Origin: Diadophis punctatus similis
Lineage: Eukaryota > Chordata > Lepidosauria > Squamata > Dipsadidae
DNA: 64,000 nucleotides
NCBI GenBank assembly: GCA_023053685.1
Contig: JALIGW010000148.1
Span: forward strand, 61,001 to 125,000
Reading direction: 5' to 3'
The stretch's first letter is position 1; every line of letters begins with the position of its first letter. Shown piece after piece: positions 57,993 through 64,000 of this stretch. The position numbers and the translations under genes are program-made. A model generated the notes under the pieces. The model was not told where the DNA came from and did not search any database. It saw only the letters and a list, made by a program, of their open reading frames with translations.

Positions 57993-58862
57993 GTCTAATC
58001 AGTGCTTATGTACATTGGTCTATATGTCCTTATTTTTTTTAAAGGAAATCATTGCATTATTCATATTCAGTGCTAATTTTTCTACACTGAACAAAAATAT
58101 ATAACCCGAAAAAACCACTTTAGAAGTATACTACAGTAGCCATAATGTAATCTTGAGCCTCTTAACATTTGCTTTATTTTCCACAAACACATATCTTTAA
58201 TGATTATCTACTTTTACTGAGATTGACAAAACAGGAGCCATTTGTAACATTATGGCACAATACAGCTATAAGCCAATCCCATTTACTTTATCTCTTGGAA
58301 AGTCTTTGACTTTCACAATAACTGACAAAGAAAGTATAAAATCTCATTCATTATTGATACGACTAGTACTATAATGGTGATATCATTAAATTGGGCACCT
58401 GGTACAACCAATATATTTGAAGCTATAAAACATTTTCTATTATATTCCGTTTTATTTTGTTTTTCTAACCTTCTGATGAGACATTTTCCCGGATATCATG
58501 CTGTGGAGAAAGCAGCATGAGGGAGAATTTTTCTCCCAAAGGGAGAATAGAATTCTTTCATATATGACAAAATAAAAATATGTGCTGCACAAGTTGCTCA
58601 CTCAAATCTCTGAATACAGAATACAGCTACAATTACAGCAATTTGAAATTGGGAAGGCTTGGAACAGAAGGCCAACATCCAAGACGTTTACGGCGCAGTT
58701 GGGGAACTTTGCAGAGAGAGAGAGAAAAAAAAATAAAGTTTTCAGTTCTTCAAGAACTAACATAAGAGGTGAACTGAATTCATATGTCATGTTAAGGTGG
58801 GTTATTAGAAAGCAATTAGTTTGGCTTCACACCATACAGTAACAAAATACAATTGTTGGATT
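57993..58862. other. Unassigned DNA
   Basis: Overlapping short frames at 58580-58842 have no motif. No repeat end recognised. Confidence 0.45.
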
Positions 58863-58863
58863 C

Positions 58864-59589
58864 TGTCACGTTCTGATGTTCAGCAAGGAATTCAAACAGA
58901 GCCAAAGATGGTTAACTATAAAACTTTATCCAAGAAGCTGTAACAACCAGCACGGAATGACAAACAGGAATCAAGCAAAGTCAGTACTAATGTGGTTAAT
59001 CCCTCCACCCCAGTGATGGGTTCTAAATCCCAGTGCTGCCGGTTCCCCCGCGTGAAGTGTCCGGGGCGGGTGGACAAAGCCTCCCACCGCCACCGCTACC
59101 AGTTCGTAGAACCAGACCACACCGTTAGCAACCCATCACTGCTCCACCCTCTATATAGCATCCATTCCACCCCCATGGCTCCACCCCTGGGCCCCGCTCC
59201 TACAAACCCCCCACCCCTGGGCCCCGCTCCTACAAACCCCCTCACGTGGCACCCTTCAGTGATGACGTTGCGGCTTACTGGCAGGCCAGGCATGCTGCTT
59301 CGCTGCCCATCTGACCGTGGCAGGCTCCGCGCAGTCCTAGCAACAGCAAGAGAACAATCAAGGCCCACCCCACAGCCCAGTAATTTCTCCACGGCCTGCG
59401 GATCCCTTGCATTGCTCAACTGTGTAGCACGCAGGTGTGACATCCTGTCTGGTGGCGTAGACGCACCACCCAGCTGGTGGCTCCAGGTGCAGCATGCACA
59501 CGTAGTCATGCTGCCCAACTGAGGTGGTCCCTGCCCGAATGGCAGCCCCGGCGACCCAAGGGCTGACCCAAGTGTAATTATTTGTTAAC
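58864..59589 (-). mobile_element. Probable LTR, minus strand, interrupted by a hAT MITE
   Basis: Plus-strand ends TGTCACGTTCTGATG and TTTGTTAACA give TG...CA. On the minus strand a TATATAG box (near 59153) is preceded by GC-rich U3-like sequence with a ~30-bp tandem duplication (CCACCCCTGGGCCCCGCTCC at about 59182 and 59212). GATAAAG (near 58925) stands where the poly(A) signal should be. The hAT element at 59011-59141 splits the transcribed part. No 5-bp duplication was matched and the right end is a guess. Confidence 0.45.
59011..59141. mobile_element. hAT-like MITE, 131 bp, perfect 8-bp duplication
   Basis: TIRs CAGTGATGGGTTCTAA and TTAGCAACCCATCACTG with identical CTCCACCC flanks (59003-59010, 59142-59149). 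Inverted-orientation relative of 38674-38830. Confidence 0.93.
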
Positions 59590-59771
59590 ATTCCAATGGT
59601 GAAGTGTGATGCCAATAAAATGAAATAAAATTTGCTCTCCTTCAAATATATATAAATGAGTCTTAGTTTTATTTTCCCAAAAAATAATATTTCTGTAAAA
59701 TTCTCCTTGGTACCGTAAAAAGTGCTTGACGTTATGTTGATTATGAGCTACTGAAGGGATTAAGGTAAGTA

Positions 59772-60153
59772 CAGGGAGTCCTTGACTTACAGTCATTCAT
59801 TTAGTGTCTGTCTGAAGTTACAACAGCACTGAAAAAAGTGACTTAGGACCTTTTTCACACTTACGACCTTTGCAGCATCCCCATGGTCATGAGAACAAAA
59901 GTCGGACGCTTGGCAACTGGCATGTATTTATAATATGATGCAATATCCTGGGGTCCTGTGATCCCCTTTGGTGGCCTTCTGGCAAGCAAAGTCAATGGGG
60001 AAGCCAGATACACTTAACTACCCTGTTAACCAACTTAACAACTGCAATGATTCCTTTCACAACTGTAGCAAAAAGGTGACAAAATGGGGCAAAACTCACT
60101 TTTCTGGCTTAGCGACAGAAATCTTGGGCTCAGTTGTGGTCATGGACTACCTG
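59772..60153. mobile_element. TA-flanked DNA repeat, 382 bp, both ends present
   Basis: Left end CAGGGAGTCCTTGACTTAC and right end GTCATGGACTACCTG are inverted repeats with TA at 59770-59771 and 60154-60155. The interior has CTTAACAACTGCA-type words repeated and no coding frame. The partial copy at 6497 lacks the right end. Confidence 0.8.
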
Positions 60154-60155
60154 TA

Positions 60156-61285
60156 CCCTCAATTGTACAAGTTAATCAATTGCCACAAGCAACTTTGCAG
60201 CCATCTGCCCTTTCCTTGGCCACTGCAATTCCATTGCTTCCCATGGGAAAACGTCGAGGGAAACCGCTACCATTGGGCATTTTCAGAAGGACCTGGGTAG
60301 GTCAGCCAAGGTAGTGTACCATCGCAAAGCCAAAACCTGCAATGGCAACCATCTCAGAAGGTTCCATTAACCTCAGAAACCCAATCAAATGAAATTCTAA
60401 AGCTCACCGTCGATGAGATAAAAAAGAAAAGCTTCTGTCCCAGCAGAAGAAAAGTAGGAAGAGATGGTGAAACCAGGTTCCGTACACTGTTTATATGGAA
60501 AACAATAATACATTAGAAATGCAGTTGCCAAGCCATTTACTTGGTTATGAACTAAGCAAACTCTTCATAGTATTCTTCTATCGCCAAAACTCATTCTGAC
60601 ATGTCATTCAGAATTTACTTGGTTGGAGAAAAAAAAATGTCTCACTATTAATGGCTTTTTTTTTTAGCCGATTAAGCACTTCAAGGTAGCAGTGCCGGGG
60701 AAAGGAATTATTATTTTTCTGCCATGGATGCATTGATAACTTCTAGTCACGTTTTCTGTCAGCTCTCTAATTATACAAGAACCATCATTTTAGTGTTCAT
60801 TACTTAATTTCTGCTTTCATGGTTTATCTTGATGCTTTATAATTTTGCACGCTGAACCCATTCAAGTTGCAAGAACAACATTATTATACAAGTTGCATTA
60901 TTATTTGTTGGCACACTTCTTATTCCTTCTTCTGTCAAAACAGATTTCAAAAAGCACACAACAAAAGCAACAGCTTTGGCTTCTGTGCCTTTCATATGAT
61001 TCTGCTTTAAAGATCTCTTCCTGCTTTCTCCTATAGTCCCAGAGCACCAAAACAGAAGGGAGGCTAAAGGGATGGATTTTACCACCCAAGTGCATCATTT
61101 CAAAAGAAGATTTTAATAATGGTTTCTCACCAGTCCCAGAGGTTCAGGATGTGAGCTCTGCCTAGACTGCTTAGATACCTAAAGACTTGTGGCAGAATTC
61201 CAGATTTTACAGGAACAATTTCTTTATTGCAACAATCAATACAAAAAAGAGCCTCAGCTGACATGATATAGGCTAGTAACCTATA
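60156..61285. other. Unassigned DNA
   Basis: No gene, microsatellite or transposon end recognised over about 1.1 kb. Confidence 0.45.
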
Positions 61286-61286
61286 G

Positions 61287-61382
<96 letters not shown>

Positions 61383-61430
61383 ATATATCATTTGGATCTA
61401 TCTATCTATCATCTATCATCTATCATATAT
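61286..61430. repeat. (TATC)n microsatellite
   Basis: About 24 clean units to 61384, then imperfect CATC/TATC units to the LINE border. Confidence 0.95.
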
Positions 61431-62105
61431 CACTACTTGGAGAAGGAGGCACTTCTCACAGTCACTCATGCCCTTATCACCTCATGGCTGGATTACTGCA
61501 ATGCGCTCTACATGGGGCTACCCTTGAAGAGTGTCCGGCGACTGCAATTGGTGCAAAATGCAGCTGCGCGAGCTGTGGTGGGTGTACCTAGATGCACCCA
61601 CGTAACACCAATCCTCCGCCAGCTGCATTGGTTGCCCATTAGTCTCCGGATCCAATTTAAGGTGTTGGTCGTTACCTTTAAAGCCCTACATGGCTCAGGG
61701 CCAGGTTACCTTCGGGACCGCATCCTGCCGCATACCTCCCTACGACCGGTCAAGGCCCACAGAGTCGGCCTCCTCCAAGTCCCATCAACCAAACAATATC
61801 GGTTGGCGGGGCCGAGGGGGAGGGCCTTCTCTGTGGGAGCTCCCTCCCTGTGGAACCAGCTTCCCCCGGAGGTCAGGACCATCCCCACCCTACTGGCCTT
61901 CCGGAAAGTAATAAAAACTTGGTTCTTCCGGCAGGCGGGGTATGAGTGAAAGTTCTTTTTAAAATATTGATAGTATTTTAACATGTTTTTTTTAAAATTG
62001 CTTTTATTGATTATATGTTTCCATACCTGTTGTTAGCCGCCCAGAGTCCCCCGGGAGTTGGACGGCATAGAAATTTTAATAAATAAATAAATAAAATAAA
62101 TAAAT
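61431..62105 (+). mobile_element. 5'-truncated LINE with open ORF2 C-terminus
   Basis: From about 61434 the frame reads [87 protein letters not shown] and FRKVIKTWFF to a stop at 61949. These are the ordered C-terminal blocks of CR1/L2-type ORF2, about 170 residues without interruption. The reverse transcriptase core and endonuclease are missing. The 3' UTR has GCCGCCCAGAGTCCCCCGGG and ends in (AAAT)n. It is better preserved than 28573-29230 and so probably younger. Confidence 0.85.
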
Positions 62106-62671
62106 TTATCCATACACCCACTCATCCACCCACCCATCCATTTCATCATCTGATGTCTGTGTGTCTGTCTGTCTGTCTATCCATCCATCATCTGATCTAT
62201 CTATCATTATAAGAAATAGAATCTTAAAAACTGGTATTGGAGTTTGCCTTCTCACCCCCCCCCCCCTTTACTTAATTATTCTTCTATCATGTCTTTCAGT
62301 CTGTAAGCTAAAGGCAGTCTTGCTTTTGGGAGCTTTCTAGTTGTTTGAGGAAGTTTTTGTTGAAACTTTGCCTTGAGGAGAGGTTTAAAGAGTGAGAGTT
62401 TTGGGATAAGAAGGATATAAACTAGAAGGAGGAAGCAGTAAAATAGACATATTCACTTTGCCCTGGTTTACATAGTTATGGAGCCATAAACTGTTGAGTA
62501 AAGCTCAGTTAGCTGGTTTTATATAAGAAACTAATCCATAACCCATGATTTTATAAAGTGCAATCTCTGTGATCATATAAGAGAAAATGAAACTAGTTAC
62601 AGTATGATTTAGTGCAAATTTTTAATAGTAAATATGAAATGCATTTAAATCATGATTCAAATTTATTATTT
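62106..62671. other. Unassigned DNA with short simple repeats
   Basis: CCAT/CATC and GTCT runs at 62106-62205 and a C-run near 62257. No gene. Confidence 0.5.
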
Positions 62672-62918
62672 TTTATTTATTTGTATCCCGCCTTTAGTGT
62701 TTTTTTAAAATAACTCAAGACAGTGAACATGTCCAACACACCTTCCGCCTCCTCCTCTTTTCCCCATAACAATGACCCTGTATGATGGGTTGGGCTGACA
62801 GAGAGAGGGACTGGCCCAAGGTCACTCAACTGGCTTTCATGGCTAAGGCGGGACTCAAACTCACAGTCTTCTGCTTTCTAGCCTGAGGCCTTAACCACTA
62901 GACCAAACTGTCTCTCAT
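62672..62918 (-). mobile_element. tRNA-derived or MIR-like SINE, minus strand
   Basis: A tail-side TTTATTTGTATCCCGCCT block is followed by a core (GACTGGCCCAAGGTCACTCA). The head in complement (CGGGACTCAAACTCACAG; TTAACCACTAGACCA) corresponds to B and A boxes. The GGCCCAAGGTCAC core is typical of MIR/CORE-type SINEs. Confidence 0.65.
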
Positions 62919-63206
62919 ACATGATACAGCATGCTATTTGTACTCTTTCACATTGAGAGCCTCAGAAGAACCTGGTACAATTGAAGAAAGGGTCAAAACT
63001 CTAACTGAGGTGACTGGATCAAGACTGCATATCCATCAACCTGTCTCTCTCATTCCCCGCTTCCCCCCTTGCCTCAAATCAGCAAAAATAATGGTTTATG
63101 TTTGGCTTGCTGGTCACCAATTATCCAGGCTTGGTATAAGCCCTCAGCAGATCCTAACATGGTGACCATTGATGGCGAACATCTAAATTAATAGAGCTTA
63201 ACTCTG

Positions 63207-63207
<1 letters not shown>

Positions 63208-63267
<60 letters not shown>

Positions 63268-63287
63268 TTTGTGTGTGTGTGTGTGTG
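63208..63287. repeat. (GT)n microsatellite
   Basis: About 80 bp of GT with one TTTGTTT interruption near 63263. Confidence 0.95.
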
Positions 63288-63457
63288 AAAAGACTCAAAA
63301 AAAACTGATGCTAAGGTACTGAATTCTTCCTTTAACTTGACTCAGACTCAGACATTTTCAAATGAAATTTGCTACCCCAGCAATAATATTTGCTTCTTAT
63401 TTTTGATTTGATTGGTTGATAAATTGATACCTGCCTGAACATGAGTAACAGAGGGGA

Positions 63458-64000
63458 AAAAATCTCCTGCAACTCTCTGGAACCCGCACTACATATCGGA
63501 CATTAATACAATTGAGAGAGTCCAGAAATACTTCACAAGAAGAGTCCTCCACTCCTCTGCTCGCAACAGAATACTTTATTCCACCAGACTTGAAATTTTG
63601 GGCTTAGACAACTTAGAGCTACGTCGCCTTCGGTCAGATCTAAATGTAGTTCATAAAATCATCTGTCACAATGTCCTACCTGTCAATGAATACTTCAGCT
63701 TCAACCACAACAATACACGAGCACCACAATAGATTCAAACTCAATGTAAACCGCTAAACTCGACTGCAGAAAATACGACTTCAGCAACAGAGTGATCAGC
63801 GCCTGGAATGCACTACCTGACTCTGTGGTTTCTTCCCCAAACCCCTAAAACTTTAACCTTAGACTGTCTACAGTTGACCTCACCCCGTTCCTAAGAGGTC
63901 TGTAAGGGGCGTGCATAAGCGCACCATCGTGCCTACCGCCCCTGTCCTTCTGTCCTATTGTCTAAATTTACCTATACATACTTTGCTTTTGTTTATGTTT
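63458..64000 (+). mobile_element. L3-like LINE ORF2 C-terminus, runs off the window
   Basis: The frame reads LWNPHYISDINTIERVQKYF, TRRVLHSSARNRILYSTRLE, then ILGLDNLELRRLRSDL and HKIICHNVLPVN before an in-frame stop (63730). Further on are degraded NRVISAWNALPDSVV-like residues. This is the conserved C-terminal region of L3/CR1-type ORF2 (the ERVQKxFTRR block). The 3' part is shared with 33795-34118. It is 5'-truncated and the 3' tail lies beyond the window. Confidence 0.78.

Overview
The window looks like a repeat-dense intergenic or intronic segment of a squamate reptile genome, most likely a snake. The evidence is by recognition only: CR1/L3 LINE 3' ends with ATTCT-type tails, a Sauria-type SINE with a BovB-like tail, RTE/BovB LINE fragments, several tRNA-derived SINE families, very abundant long microsatellites, and swarms of short hAT and TA-flanked DNA transposons. 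I see no prokaryotic signal, no rRNA or tRNA gene, no CRISPR array and no complete host gene. One 65-bp segment (22180-22244) has good splice signals and an open frame and may be a host exon.

Layout. 0-12 kb: a probable LTR (967-1473), hAT elements, an (AAAAT)n block of almost 600 bp (5475-6057), a solo LTR with a perfect 5-bp target duplication (9030-9655) and an RTE tail. 12-29 kb: Sauria SINE, CR1 fragments, several SINEs, four hAT elements of 135-220 bp or less, the exon candidate, a GC-rich stretch (23.6-24.56 kb), and a TA-flanked transposon (25867-28165) with a 1.3-kb hAT element inside it. 29-47 kb: long unique-looking AT-rich DNA broken by hAT elements, TA-flanked elements, an inverted Penelope-like (PLE) terminal repeat pair split by a hAT element (34560-35068), and a hAT element (45183-46242) that carries a solo LTR. 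47-49.6 kb: the centrepiece, a 5'-truncated Penelope-like element between (TA)n arrays. 50-64 kb: an RTE LINE with two SINE insertions, a three-level nest (CR1 containing an LTR containing a hAT element, 56190-57556), another LTR interrupted by a hAT element, and LINE 3' ends reaching the window edge.

The Penelope-like element has an open C-terminal reverse transcriptase plus GIY-YIG endonuclease reading frame (47611-48858), a second frame (48885-49205) made partly of 9-residue repeats, and ~185-bp inverted terminal repeats. Each repeat carries a hammerhead-ribozyme-like core (CTGANGA, stem II, GAAACGTC). The stop codon of the second frame lies inside that core. Two other loci (about 24.56 kb and 34.6-35.1 kb) show the same core architecture in decayed form.

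Fifteen hAT-type elements were bounded by TIRs and 8-bp target duplications read directly from the sequence. Nine of the fifteen duplications have TA at the centre, the pattern described for Buster-type hAT transposases. Family names rest on memory of sequence motifs, not on a database search.
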